Part shown: positions 1 through 8,144 of the stretch, piece by piece
Position numbering within the stretch: the first letter of the stretch is position 1
Layout of the letters: each line of letters opens with the position of its first letter
From: Promethearchaeota archaeon
GTDB lineage: Archaea > Asgardarchaeota > Lokiarchaeia > Sigynarchaeales > MK-D1
Assembly: GCA_016839865.1 (NCBI GenBank)
Contig: JAEOTN010000048.1
Span: forward strand, 1 to 12,978
Direction of reading: 5' to 3'
Length of the DNA stretch: 12,978 bases
Program-made: the position numbers and the translations under genes
The notes under the pieces: model-generated
The model's database searches: none
Told to the model about the DNA's origin: nothing
The model's input: only the letters and a program-made list of their open reading frames with translations

Positions 1-3000
1 AACGTTTTGCTACAATTAGATGGTTTGGTTTTAGATTGTAACCAAAAAACTAGTGATATTTTCGAGCTTCCGATAGAAGAAATGGTAGGGAAACATTACG
101 AAACTCTTATTAACATATCTACTGATAAATACAATTTTTATGAGGATTTAGCTGAACAAATTCGTAGTGGTGTAACAGCTAAACCGTTTCCTACCGAAAT
201 TGATACGTTGAAAGGTAATCATAAGTTCCTTGAAATTTTTCCTTCGTTAATTAGAAAAAACAATCAACCAAATGCAATTCATCTAATAATTCATGATTTA
301 ACTGAAGAGAAAAAAACAGAGAAAAAACTCTCTGAAAGCATTACAGTATTTGCTGCATTCATGGAGAATTTCAGTGGAGTCGCATTTATTAAATCTCCTG
401 AAGGAAAATACATCTACCTTAACAAGACTCTACATAACTTAATCAATCAGAATCCACAATTCAACTTTTCATATGAAGAATGCTTAAATAAGACTGATTT
501 TGATTTTTTTTCTGAAGACGACGCAAAGGAATTTCGAAAGAATGACTTACAAGTTTTAAATACTCAGACTGCGACCCAGTTGACCGAAACTACTAATGTG
601 AATGGATTGTTGCGATACTGGTTTGTTAATAAATTCCCCATAGCTAATGAAGGTGAGACACCTTGGGCAGTAGCAGGGATGGGTGTAGATATTACCGATC
701 AACACGAATCTGAAAATTTATTAAAAATCCAAAGTGATTTTGGTATTTCTCTTAATGAAGCCACTGAGTCTGATAAATTGTTGAAGATATGTGTAGAGAG
801 TGCTATGAAAATTCCGGAAGTGGATCTAATTGGTGTGTACCTGTTAAATAATGTCACTCAGGATTATGAATTGAAATATAATTTGGGAGCAACTGCAGAT
901 TTTGTAGAGAAAGTAAGAATAGGAAAATTTCGGACACAAAACGGATCCATATTCATGAATAAAAAACCAATATATCGCGATCAGGATCACATCAACAAAT
1001 CTCATAATACAGTCGTTAAAGAGGAAGGAATCACAGCTTATTGTATAATTCCGATATTGATCGAAAATCAAATTATTGGGGCATTTAATGTAGCTTCTCG
1101 TAACTATAGTGCTATATCTAGCCAAACTGGTAATATTATAGAGTTAATCTCATCTCAATTAGGTACAGCTTTAGCGAAGTTATGGGCTCAAGACAAAATT
1201 CGATTAAATGAAACACGTTTAGAAGCGCTATTGGAGTTAAATCAAGTACAATATGAATCCGAGGATGAATTCTATGATATTGCCTTGAAACAAGGGATTA
1301 AACTCACAAGAAGTTCACATGGATTTATTGCACATATAATCAACTCTCAAGTCACTTTAATGCGTATCTGGTCCATTCACGCAAAAAATGCACCCCCAAG
1401 GTATGAAATACCAAAAGATCCCTTATTGAATGATGGGGATTGGGCAGAAATAATTCGTAATAAAAAACCTGTAATTGTAAATAGTAAAAAAGCAAGCGTA
1501 ACTCAAACTCTATTTGCTACTAATAGAACTATCTTTCGGCATTTAGCGATACCAATAATTATGGGGGAAAATGTCATTGCTATTACTGGTGTGTTTAATA
1601 AAGAGGAAGATTATGATGATTCTGATGTCAATCAATTAACTTTATTGATTGAGGGTGTAATAAGTATCATTCAAAAAAAACAAGACGATAAACAAAGAGA
1701 AGTTTATCGGAGTGAATTGGAAAAAACTGTAGAACAAATAAAACTAAATGAGAGACGATTAGAGACACTTCTAAAACTTAATCAAATGACTAACGAACCT
1801 GAAGATGAAATTTACAATTTTACTTTGAAACAGTGTGTCAAAATTTCGCAATCAGCGAGTGGTTTTCTTGCATTGCTATCATCAGACGGAAAAATGAAGT
1901 TCATGAGAGTCTGGACAAAAGAGATAGGAAATACCCCAAAAATCTTCGAAATACCCGAACAATACCAAGATCTAAATAAAGCGGTATGGGTTGAAGTGAT
2001 TCATGATAAAAAACCTGTAATTGTTAATGATACAAGTGTTTCAGATATAGCTCAGAGATTTCTTCCACCCAATCCTCCTGTTTTTCGATATATGTTAATC
2101 CCAATTTTAATTAGAGATCAATTATTTGCTGTCGCTGGATTAGGCAATAAAGAAGACGAATATTTAGAATCAGATGTTAAACAAATCACATTAATTTTGG
2201 AAAATGTAGCAACTCTAATTCAAAAAAGGCAGGACGAGGAACAACACCAATTTTACAAACGAGAAATTGAGAAAAATGAGAAAATTAACGCTTTGGGTAT
2301 CCTTGCAGGTGGAATTGCTCATGATTTTAATAATATTTTAACTGCTATATTAGGAAATATCTCATTAGCAGAAATGGCAGAAAATCTAGGAGAATATCAA
2401 GCTCGCTTAAATGAAGCTAAAAAAGCCATCATTCGATCCAAAGAACTTACTCAGCAACTGCTTGCATTTTCAAAAGGAGGAGAACCTATCAAGAAATTAT
2501 CTTCAATTGATCACCTATTACACGAGACTACAGATTTTGCTACACATGGATCCAGCGTGAAGGCAGAATATGATAGTCCCATGGATCTTTGGCCAGCAGA
2601 GGTTGATCAAGGACAAATTTCCCAAGTTATCAACAATCTCGTATTAAATGCTATTCAAGCAATGCCAAATGGAGGCACGTTGCATATTCAAGCAAACAAC
2701 AAGGTGATACGAGATGATTCCAAATTACCTTTATCTCCCGGAGATTATATTGTTTTTCAAGTAAAGGATGAAGGAGTAGGAATACCAAGAAAATATGTTG
2801 ATCAGATATTTGATCCATATTTTACAACAAAAGAAAAAGGAAGTGGATTGGGTCTTGCGACTACTTTCGCAATTTGTACAAATCACGGAGGATATATTAC
2901 TGTAAATTCTAAAGTAGGAGAAGGCTCAATATTTAACGTATTTTTACCAGCAATTCGAGACAAACAACTTGAAGAGGCAGATAAAATGATGAATGATTTA

Positions 3001-3387
3001 GTCTATGGATCAGGAAAAATCCTTGTGATGGATGATGAAGAAATAATCAGAAAGGTAGCAAAACGGATGCTAGAAAAGCTTGGTTATGAAGTAATCACCA
3101 CTATTAATGGGGAAGAAACAATAGAATTGTTCCGGAAAGAAAAACGATCAGGAAATCCGTTTGATCTAGTGGTTTTGGATTTGACAATTCCTGGAGGGAT
3201 GGGTGGTAAAGAAACTGTGAAGAAATTAAGACAGTTAGACTCAAAACTCAAAGCTGTTGTATCTTCTGGATATTCAGCAGATCCAATCTTGGGAGATTAT
3301 GAAAGTCATGGATTTCAAGGGATAATTGCGAAACCCTATAAAATTGAGGATCTCAGTAAGATTATAGCTGGGGTTCTAAATAGTTAA
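1..3387 (+). CDS. Hybrid sensor histidine kinase, PAS-PAS-GAF-GAF-GAF-HisKA-HATPase-REC (5' end outside window)
   Basis: A multi-domain cytosolic signalling kinase that would autophosphorylate a His and pass the phosphate to its own receiver. The frame is open to base 1 and the first residues already lie inside a PAS fold, so the TTG at base 7 is not the start. Numbering codons from base 1: PAS about 1-100, PAS about 112-235, GAF about 243-395, GAF about 400-565, GAF about 580-745, then a HisKA-like segment with GGIAHDFNN (H774). The ATPase has an N-box around N883, DEGVGI at 923-928 and GSGLGLA at 947-953. The receiver (about 1004-1129) has acidic pair D1011/D1012, phospho-acceptor D1060, S1088/S1089 and K1111. 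All catalytic residues are present and no membrane segment is visible. The second and third GAF domains are tandem relatives about 180 residues apart and resemble GAF domains of deltaproteobacterial kinases. Signal and partner are unknown. Confidence 0.95.
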   Translation, partial: NVLLQLDGLVLDCNQKTSDIFELPIEEMVGKHYETLINISTDKYNFYEDLAEQIRSGVTAKPFPTEIDTLKGNHKFLEIFPSLIRKNNQPNAIHLIIHDLTEEKKTEKKLSESITVFAAFMENFSGVAFIKSPEGKYIYLNKTLHNLINQNPQFNFSYEECLNKTDFDFFSEDDAKEFRKNDLQVLNTQTATQLTETTNVNGLLRYWFVNKFPIANEGETPWAVAGMGVDITDQHESENLLKIQSDFGISLNEATESDKLLKICVESAMKIPEVDLIGVYLLNNVTQDYELKYNLGATADFVEKVRIGKFRTQNGSIFMNKKPIYRDQDHINKSHNTVVKEEGITAYCIIPILIENQIIGAFNVASRNYSAISSQTGNIIELISSQLGTALAKLWAQDKIRLNETRLEALLELNQVQYESEDEFYDIALKQGIKLTRSSHGFIAHIINSQVTLMRIWSIHAKNAPPRYEIPKDPLLNDGDWAEIIRNKKPVIVNSKKASVTQTLFATNRTIFRHLAIPIIMGENVIAITGVFNKEEDYDDSDVNQLTLLIEGVISIIQKKQDDKQREVYRSELEKTVEQIKLNERRLETLLKLNQMTNEPEDEIYNFTLKQCVKISQSASGFLALLSSDGKMKFMRVWTKEIGNTPKIFEIPEQYQDLNKAVWVEVIHDKKPVIVNDTSVSDIAQRFLPPNPPVFRYMLIPILIRDQLFAVAGLGNKEDEYLESDVKQITLILENVATLIQKRQDEEQHQFYKREIEKNEKINALGILAGGIAHDFNNILTAILGNISLAEMAENLGEYQARLNEAKKAIIRSKELTQQLLAFSKGGEPIKKLSSIDHLLHETTDFATHGSSVKAEYDSPMDLWPAEVDQGQISQVINNLVLNAIQAMPNGGTLHIQANNKVIRDDSKLPLSPGDYIVFQVKDEGVGIPRKYVDQIFDPYFTTKEKGSGLGLATTFAICTNHGGYITVNSKVGEGSIFNVFLPAIRDKQLEEADKMMNDLVYGSGKILVMDDEEIIRKVAKRMLEKLGYEVITTINGEETIELFRKEKRSGNPFDLVVLDLTIPGGMGGKETVKKLRQLDSKLKAVVSSGYSADPILGDYESHGFQGIIAKPYKIEDLSKIIAGVLNS
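1216..2235 (+). repeat. Tandem duplication of a GAF unit inside the histidine kinase
   Basis: Two consecutive units of about 180 codons begin with matching segments, TRLEALLELNQ (from codon 405) and RRLETLLKLNQ (from codon 585). Both contain KKPVIVN (codons 488-494 and 670-676), an RIW/RVW motif, and an end of the form GxxNKE-x-D-x-x-x-SDVxQxTLLxE. At DNA level a stretch of about 17 identical bases survives around 1463 and 2008. The units have diverged enough to suggest an old duplication, or inheritance of an already duplicated kinase. Confidence 0.7.
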
Positions 3388-3407
3388 AGTATCAGTTCTT
3401 GATGTGG

Positions 3408-3441
3408 AGTTTTTAAGCGTAAAGAAACGCAAAAATTTTTT
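3408..3441 (+). terminator. Possible terminator of the histidine kinase gene
   Basis: Twenty bases after the TAA there is a T5 run (3409-3413). It is followed by a small GCGT/ACGC hairpin (3417-3420 with 3427-3430, six-base loop) and a T6 run (3436-3441). T runs alone can end archaeal transcripts. The stem is only four pairs, so the hairpin may be incidental. The same AT-rich stretch lies where a tRNA promoter would be expected. Confidence 0.35.
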
Positions 3442-3444
3442 AGG
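3431..3444 (+). promoter_or_regulatory. Possible TATA region of the tRNA-Gly gene
   Basis: An A5T6A stretch lies about 30-40 bases before the tRNA 5' end, roughly where an archaeal TATA/BRE element would sit. It is a poor match to the TATA consensus and overlaps the possible terminator of the upstream gene. Confidence 0.25.
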
Positions 3445-3472
3445 AAACACAATTACCTCTAATTACTTTTAT

Positions 3473-3547
3473 GCACCGATAGTCTAGTGGTTAGGATCGA
3501 AGCCTGCCACGTTTCGGAGCCGGGTTCGAGTCCCGGTCGGTGCACCA
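3473..3547 (+). tRNA. tRNA-Gly(GCC), intronless, CCA encoded
   Basis: A full cloverleaf can be drawn. The acceptor stem GCACCGA (3473-3479) pairs perfectly with TCGGTGC (3537-3543). The D stem is 3482-3485 with 3494-3497 and contains G-U pairs. The anticodon stem is 3499-3503 with 3511-3515, around the loop CTGCCAC, giving anticodon GCC at 3506-3508. The variable loop has four bases. The T arm is CCGGG-TTCGAGT-CCCGG (3520-3536). The discriminator A is at 3544 and CCA is genomically encoded at 3545-3547. There is no intron at the usual position 37/38. It stands alone between a kinase gene and a convergent minus-strand gene. Confidence 0.96.
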
Positions 3548-3557
3548 TTTTCCTTTT
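3548..3557 (+). terminator. T-rich terminator after tRNA-Gly
   Basis: TTTTCCTTTT follows the CCA end directly, as expected for a T-rich archaeal tRNA terminator. It lies in the 18-base gap before the stop codon of the convergent gene. Confidence 0.4.
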
Positions 3558-3565
3558 ACTGATTC

Positions 3566-4285
3566 TTAAGTTCTCAAAAACCGCGGGATATGGTATCCAC
3601 ATTCAGGACAAAACGCACTACCTTCTGCAATTTTCTTTTTGCATTCTGGACACACTATAAGTCCACCAACAATATTTGTAGAAGGTGGAGATGGTGTTTC
3701 TGAAAAAGTGATGGATTCAGATGATTCGACAGTTTGTGTAACTTTGTTTTTTCGAACCTTTACGGAACGTGTCGTAATGATAATCAATCCAATAATAAAT
3801 AATCCTCCTATGATTAACGAGGTAGGAACTCCCATAATGATTGTAAAAATACCCTGTGGAATGTCATAGATGATTTGGGGGATTTGTGTAGTTATATTGA
3901 TATAAAAAAGACTGAATTGATAGTGAAAAGTTCTAGGAAACGCACTCCAGACAGGTTGGATAAAAACTTCAATTTGGGAGGACTCGTTCGAAATTACAAA
4001 AACACTAGAATTCACTTCTGGTATTAATCCTTCGCTATCTCCAATACCCGAAAATACATAACTCATGTTAATAGGAATGTCTGTTGATACGTTAATTAAT
4101 AACCTTGCTCGAAACCAATTTAATGAATGGTTTTCTAAAAGTTCGACATTAATGAATAAGGGTTCTTGGAGATAGATAGAGACGTGGGGAATTGATTCAT
4201 TTTTTACATTATTGCATAAAGGCAAGAAACTAGCTAAACAAATAAACAGTAAAATTATCGGGATTGTCGCTTGCTTTTTTCGAAT
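3566..4285 (-). CDS. Membrane protein: signal segment, external domain, one TM helix, cytosolic zinc ribbon
   Basis: No named family recognised. Read from an ATT codon at 4285 it is 239 residues. It starts IRKKQATIPIILLFICLASF, a classic positively charged plus hydrophobic export signal. An external domain of about 135 residues with several N-glycosylation-like NxS/T sites follows. Next come a TM helix (SLIIGGLFIIGLIIITT), a basic stop-transfer segment (RSVKVRKNK), an S/T/P linker, and a C-terminal zinc ribbon with CPEC and CPEC pairs. The expected topology is domain outside and ribbon inside. The first conventional start, TTG at 4225, would remove the signal segment and has no ribosome site. 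The ATT lies seven bases after GAGGAGG, and an in-frame TGA overlapping that site excludes longer forms. It follows the AIR-synthase-like gene by 64 bases on the same strand. Role unknown; a surface receptor or adaptor is one guess. Confidence 0.8.
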   Translation of the reverse strand: MRKKQATIPIILLFICLASFLPLCNNVKNESIPHVSIYLQEPLFINVELLENHSLNWFRARLLINVSTDIPINMSYVFSGIGDSEGLIPEVNSSVFVISNESSQIEVFIQPVWSAFPRTFHYQFSLFYINITTQIPQIIYDIPQGIFTIIMGVPTSLIIGGLFIIGLIIITTRSVKVRKNKVTQTVESSESITFSETPSPPSTNIVGGLIVCPECKKKIAEGSAFCPECGYHIPRFLRT

Positions 4286-4292
4286 AAAAAAT

Positions 4293-4299
4293 CCTCCTC
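4293..4299 (-). promoter_or_regulatory. Shine-Dalgarno that sets an ATT start
   Basis: On the minus strand the sequence reads GAGGAGG, then seven bases, then ATT (4285-4283). This is the strongest ribosome site on this strand. It is correctly spaced only for the ATT codon; no ATG, GTG or TTG lies at a usable distance in frame. Confidence 0.7.
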
Positions 4300-4349
4300 A
4301 TTAGGTTTAATATGTAAAAATTGGAATTTTGACGTAAATAAAATTGGGA

Positions 4350-5348
4350 TCATAAAAATTGTGATAAATCCATAAATTCTTGAACTGAAGATTTATACTC
4401 AAAGAATATTTTAGGTGTTTCAACTATTTCCCCGATTTTAAATACTTTTAAACCAAATTTCAACCCCAGTTCTTTGACTTGTTGTAATTTTGATGAAGGT
4501 AATGTTACTAGAAATGCTGAAGTTAAATACATCCTTACAAAATCTACAAGCGTGAAATCAGTTGTGATCACTCCTTTAGGGGATTGGATTTTCTCTAACT
4601 CAATTTTCGCTCCTTTTTTGGAAAATTGTAGTAAAAGTAATAGAGTTCCTATAATTCCTCCATTAGATACATCTTTTGAAGCAGTAAGTACTTTTTCACG
4701 TGCTAGAAAAGGCATAATATGTCGTTTCTTCAATACGACATCTTTCGACTTATATGTAACAGTATTCCAGTAATATTTACTGGATTCCCCCACCTTTCCT
4801 TCAAAATCGGCTATAATAACAATATCATCACCGATCTGGGCTCCACCAGCTGAGATATAATGGTCCTTTTTGATTTTTCCTATAACTGTTGCAGAGACTC
4901 CCACATTTGATGTATTATCCGATGTATGCCCTCTAACCAGTGGAACTTCAAATCTATGTGTTGCTTCTAGAATCCCCTGCATTAGCTCATCTCTTATTTT
5001 AGCATCATTGGAACTAATTATAACACTGGCGGCTGTAGGAATCCCTCCACATGCATAGATATCATCAATACCTACCAATATTGAGCTAAATCCAGCTGCC
5101 CAAGGGGATTTTTTTGAAAATTCTTCAGTTATCGCATCAGTCGTCAGAAGTACTAAATTTTCTTCCTTCTCATCGAATACGATCCCTGCTGCATCTTCTC
5201 CCATTGAGCTAACCACTTTATCTGATCTGTAGGATTCTTCACGAACTTTCTTCATAATTGGGAATAAAATCGTTTTTCGTTCCAAATTCTCAAATCCATG
5301 TAACTTTCTAACAAAATGATCCAAGTAAGTTTTATGATCCTCTGTCAT
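4350..5348 (-). CDS. AIR synthase-related protein (PurM/ThiL/HypE/SelD superfamily)
   Basis: A 332-residue, full-length member of the ATP-binding AIR synthase superfamily. Visible features include a GEDAA nucleotide motif at 50-54, TTDA at 69-72, the helix PWAAGFSSILVGIDDIYACGG (82-102), RGHT at 139-142 and DVSNGG at 226-231, which matches the DxSxGG motif of the C-terminal half. The layout and the short N-terminal helix (FVRKLHGFENLERK) look closest to the uncharacterised sll0787-type and methanogenesis-marker-2-type relatives rather than PurM, ThiL, HypE or SelD; this is from memory of those families, so no symbol is given. Such proteins activate a substrate oxygen with ATP, but the substrate here is unknown. 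The ATG at 5348 is the first usable start, with a weak GGTTGAG ahead of it. It is transcribed divergently from the GTPase-like gene and lies upstream of the zinc-ribbon membrane protein. Confidence 0.88.
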   Translation of the reverse strand: MTEDHKTYLDHFVRKLHGFENLERKTILFPIMKKVREESYRSDKVVSSMGEDAAGIVFDEKEENLVLLTTDAITEEFSKKSPWAAGFSSILVGIDDIYACGGIPTAASVIISSNDAKIRDELMQGILEATHRFEVPLVRGHTSDNTSNVGVSATVIGKIKKDHYISAGGAQIGDDIVIIADFEGKVGESSKYYWNTVTYKSKDVVLKKRHIMPFLAREKVLTASKDVSNGGIIGTLLLLLQFSKKGAKIELEKIQSPKGVITTDFTLVDFVRMYLTSAFLVTLPSSKLQQVKELGLKFGLKVFKIGEIVETPKIFFEYKSSVQEFMDLSQFL

Positions 5349-5484
5349 TGCTCAACCATTTACGTGGTGTGTACTTTACCAATACTATTAGGTTACATAG
5401 AAAGAAGCACTAAATAATAAAGTAGTTACTTAACGAAAACATGTGGGTTGATGGAGAATAGTATCAGAAGATTCTTTTCGAGAG
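5349..5484. promoter_or_regulatory. Divergent promoter region
   Basis: This 136-base AT-rich gap separates two outward-reading genes and must hold both promoters unless they are leaderless. The best TATA-like element is TAAATAATA at 5411-5419; read on the other strand it is TATTATTTA, so it could serve either direction. It lies about 65 bases from both start codons. No operator-like inverted repeat is evident. Confidence 0.4.
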
Positions 5485-7077
5485 ATGTTAGAAACAATTA
5501 AGGGAGATACAATAAGAGGAGTGGTTTTTTCAAATTACGATGAATTTGGTTATCAGAATCTCTACTCCTTTCCTCCACCAATTGAGGATCTTGATGTACA
5601 TTTACCTATCGATAAATCCTTATTCAAGAATTGGCAACTAGAGAAAGATCATTTTTTTCCTCCTTCTGATATCGAATCAGATTCTCCTCCTACTAAACGC
5701 TTTGGGGGACTAAAAGACATTGTTTTATTTACGGAACGTGATTATCTTCAAATTGCAGTAAAAAGTATTAGTTTACTAATCGGGGAAAAGGTTCTCGAGA
5801 AAGATCCTTCTTTATTAGGTATGCAATTCTATGGTATTCTTCCGTACCCTGATTTACAAGTATACTCTTATACTTTTTTTCGTTTTTATTCAACTAAACA
5901 TGAGAAAGTTCCTCGAGCATGCACTTTCTCTTTGCTAATTGATCAATCTAAAAGAAATTTCATCTATGACAACCATACATTCCTAAACGACTTGATTCAA
6001 ACCACTGTAAATGCGTTAGTTGCGCATTTGGAAGAAGGTGAATGGTCTCCGGAGGAAAAATCTACAGAAATTGTTAAACAATTACAAGTTACTGTATATA
6101 ATTTCTTTCAAAAATTACAACCGATTAGTGGTTTGACAAGTTCATCTGAACGTACACCTCCATTTACATCTCATCATTCCAAAAAAATCGTATTCACTGG
6201 ACTACCAAATAGTGGTAAAAACAGTTTTCTTTTAACACTAAATCGAAAATACAGTAAAATGATTACAGGGAAAGTTCAAAACACTGAGAAACCTACATTT
6301 GACGTTATGGGGACTACAATTTTGAATTGGGAAACGGATCCGGATATTATTATGCACGAAAATCTCTGTGTTAATGCGGAAATTTATCTTGATGATGCTC
6401 ATTTAATTTATTTCTTTGTAGATGGATCGAATCTGAATTCAATCGAAAATAGTCAAAAACTGTTAACATCAATTATTGAACACTTAGATACTACAAATAA
6501 TCGAATACCAATTCTAGTACTAATATCAAAAATTGATAAGGACATCCAAAATACACAGATGATTCAAGATAATATTGCTTTTATCCGAAGTAAATTTACT
6601 TCGATTTCCGCCCTATATGATTTTCCTCTCCATTTTTTTGAAACCAGCATTTTTTCGCTTTCCAGCTGTCTTTCTGCATTCTCAGGTGGAATAGCCCTAT
6701 TGATGAAAAATAAAAATATCACAAGTTTATTGGAGAAATTCTCGGATAATCATGATAAGATCCAAATTTTACTATTTAATGAATATGGATTAGCTCTAAC
6801 CCCTCAGAAATCTTCGAAACTCTCAAATTCCCACTTTCTTGAGATTATCGGTTCCCAGTTAATACATATATTGAAAAAGACTGAATCTTGGAATATTTCT
6901 TCAAATTTATCTACCATAAGCACTACTCTTGGAGCTAATCGTTATGTTTTAATAAAAAAAATATTGTCTCCCACACCATTTTTTATTTTACTTTATGATA
7001 CCCAAACATTTTCTTCTGATATGTCATTGCATTTAGATGAATTAGGTCGAGAAATCATCCACGTTATGGGGAAATAA
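5485..7077 (+). CDS. Degenerate Ras/Arf/Rag-like GTPase domain flanked by two longin- or roadblock-like domains
   Basis: A 530-residue soluble protein. The central part (about 234-400) follows a small-GTPase plan: P-loop GLPNSGKN (239-246), PT at 270-271 in place of G2, a strand ending IYFFVDGSN after the G3 region, and LISKID (346-351) as G4. It is degenerate: N246 replaces the usual Ser/Thr after the P-loop Lys, and G3 WDxxG is replaced by WETDPD (282-287), so nucleotide hydrolysis is doubtful. The N-terminal part (1 to about 200) opens IRGVVFSNYDEFGYQNLY and contains YGILPYPDLQVYSYTFF, which resembles longin-like domains of Asgard proteins. The C-terminal 125 residues (DKIQILLFNEYGLALTPQ onward) look like a second longin/roadblock-type domain. 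Both flanking assignments are inference from strand pattern. The ATG at 5485 is used because the only in-frame codons upstream before a TGA (5449) lack a standard start. The KDG-kinase gene follows after 27 bases. Confidence 0.85.
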   Translation: MLETIKGDTIRGVVFSNYDEFGYQNLYSFPPPIEDLDVHLPIDKSLFKNWQLEKDHFFPPSDIESDSPPTKRFGGLKDIVLFTERDYLQIAVKSISLLIGEKVLEKDPSLLGMQFYGILPYPDLQVYSYTFFRFYSTKHEKVPRACTFSLLIDQSKRNFIYDNHTFLNDLIQTTVNALVAHLEEGEWSPEEKSTEIVKQLQVTVYNFFQKLQPISGLTSSSERTPPFTSHHSKKIVFTGLPNSGKNSFLLTLNRKYSKMITGKVQNTEKPTFDVMGTTILNWETDPDIIMHENLCVNAEIYLDDAHLIYFFVDGSNLNSIENSQKLLTSIIEHLDTTNNRIPILVLISKIDKDIQNTQMIQDNIAFIRSKFTSISALYDFPLHFFETSIFSLSSCLSAFSGGIALLMKNKNITSLLEKFSDNHDKIQILLFNEYGLALTPQKSSKLSNSHFLEIIGSQLIHILKKTESWNISSNLSTISTTLGANRYVLIKKILSPTPFFILLYDTQTFSSDMSLHLDELGREIIHVMGK

Positions 7078-7104
7078 CAAATACTGGTTTAGCATATTAA
7101 AATC

Positions 7105-8142
7105 ATGGAAAGAAATCAGTATGTGATAGCACTCGGAGAATTAATGTTACGTTTAAAATCCCCCGAAAGACAGAGATTTCTTCAATATCCACTTTTTGAG
7201 GCAACATTTGGAGGAGCTGAAGCGAATTTCCTAACATCACTATCAAACTTTTCACTATCAACAAAATTCATCACCGCATTACCAGATAATGATATTGCTC
7301 TTAATGCTCTTAATACACTGAAATCCATAGGGATCGATACATCATACATAGCAACCTCGGGAGAAAGAATGGGAATTTATTACTTAGAACAAGGAGCAGG
7401 TCCTCGTCCTTCGAAAGTGATTTATGATCGATCTTATTCGAGTATTTCGACTGCAAAAATTGACCAGTTCGACTGGGATGGCATATTTTCAGATGGGATC
7501 TGGTTTCATTCAACTGGAATTACTCCAGCATTATCTCAATCTGCAGCTAATTTAGTTGAATATGCAATGAAACAAGCAAAAAAACGTGGATTGAAAGTAT
7601 CCTGTGATCTAAATTATCGGAAAAAATTATGGAATTACGGAAAAACTCCAAAAGAAGTCATGAGTAAATTGTTACCATGCATTGATGTGGTAATAGCGAA
7701 TGAAGAAGATATTCAGACAACCTTGGAAATCGATACATTTGATGCGACTGAAAAAATCAACACAGAAAAATACCGAAAACTTGCAGAACAAGTAGTAGAA
7801 TTGTTCCCTAATGTCAGTGTTGTAGCTATTACACTACGAGAGAGTCATTCAGCAGATTATAATGAATGGGGTGCAATGTGTTATGATACAGAAAAAAAAG
7901 CAATTTATTCCTGTCAAAAATATCATTTGAAAAATATTGTTGATCGAGTTGGAGGGGGTGACTCGTTTGGTGCTGGATTCATTTATAGTCTCATCCAAAA
8001 GAAAGATTATCAAAAAGCAATCGAATTCGCTGTAGCGGCTTCAGCTTTAAAGCATACAATTTCCGGAGATTTCAATCGTGTCACAGTCCAAGAAGTAGAA
8101 AATCTCATGAAAGGGGGAAGTTCTGGGAGGGTTGTGAGATAA
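7105..8142 (+). CDS. kdgK: 2-keto-3-deoxygluconate kinase-like sugar kinase (PfkB/ribokinase family)
   Basis: Predicted to phosphorylate 2-keto-3-deoxygluconate (KDG), or a close sugar acid, with ATP, yielding KDPG for cleavage to pyruvate and glyceraldehyde 3-phosphate. The 345-residue protein has a normal family length and opens IALGELMLRL. It has the substrate-loop FGGAEANF, the RPSKVIYDR segment and CDLNYRKKLW block typical of KDG kinases, ANEED, and the PfkB signature GGGDSFGAGF with catalytic base D286. The tail ALKHTISGDFNRVT is also characteristic. The sequence looks bacterial-type. The start ATG lacks an obvious Shine-Dalgarno, consistent with translation linked to the upstream gene. 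The SDR gene begins two bases after its TAA. Fructokinase or another sugar-acid kinase activity cannot be excluded. Confidence 0.9.
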   Translation: MERNQYVIALGELMLRLKSPERQRFLQYPLFEATFGGAEANFLTSLSNFSLSTKFITALPDNDIALNALNTLKSIGIDTSYIATSGERMGIYYLEQGAGPRPSKVIYDRSYSSISTAKIDQFDWDGIFSDGIWFHSTGITPALSQSAANLVEYAMKQAKKRGLKVSCDLNYRKKLWNYGKTPKEVMSKLLPCIDVVIANEEDIQTTLEIDTFDATEKINTEKYRKLAEQVVELFPNVSVVAITLRESHSADYNEWGAMCYDTEKKAIYSCQKYHLKNIVDRVGGGDSFGAGFIYSLIQKKDYQKAIEFAVAASALKHTISGDFNRVTVQEVENLMKGGSSGRVVR

Positions 8143-8144
8143 TA

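Noticed and set aside
844..1125. Minus-strand open frame of 93 codons inside the histidine kinase
   Set aside because: It lies antisense to a clearly conserved GAF domain, has no recognisable domain and no ribosome site, so it is a chance shadow.
3473..3547. tRNA-Gly as an integration attachment site
   Set aside because: No duplicate of the tRNA 3' end and no integrase gene occurs in the window.
4474..4773. Plus-strand open frame of 99 codons antisense to the AIR-synthase-like gene
   Set aside because: The opposite strand encodes the conserved DVSNGG half of a PurM-family protein; this frame shows no domain.
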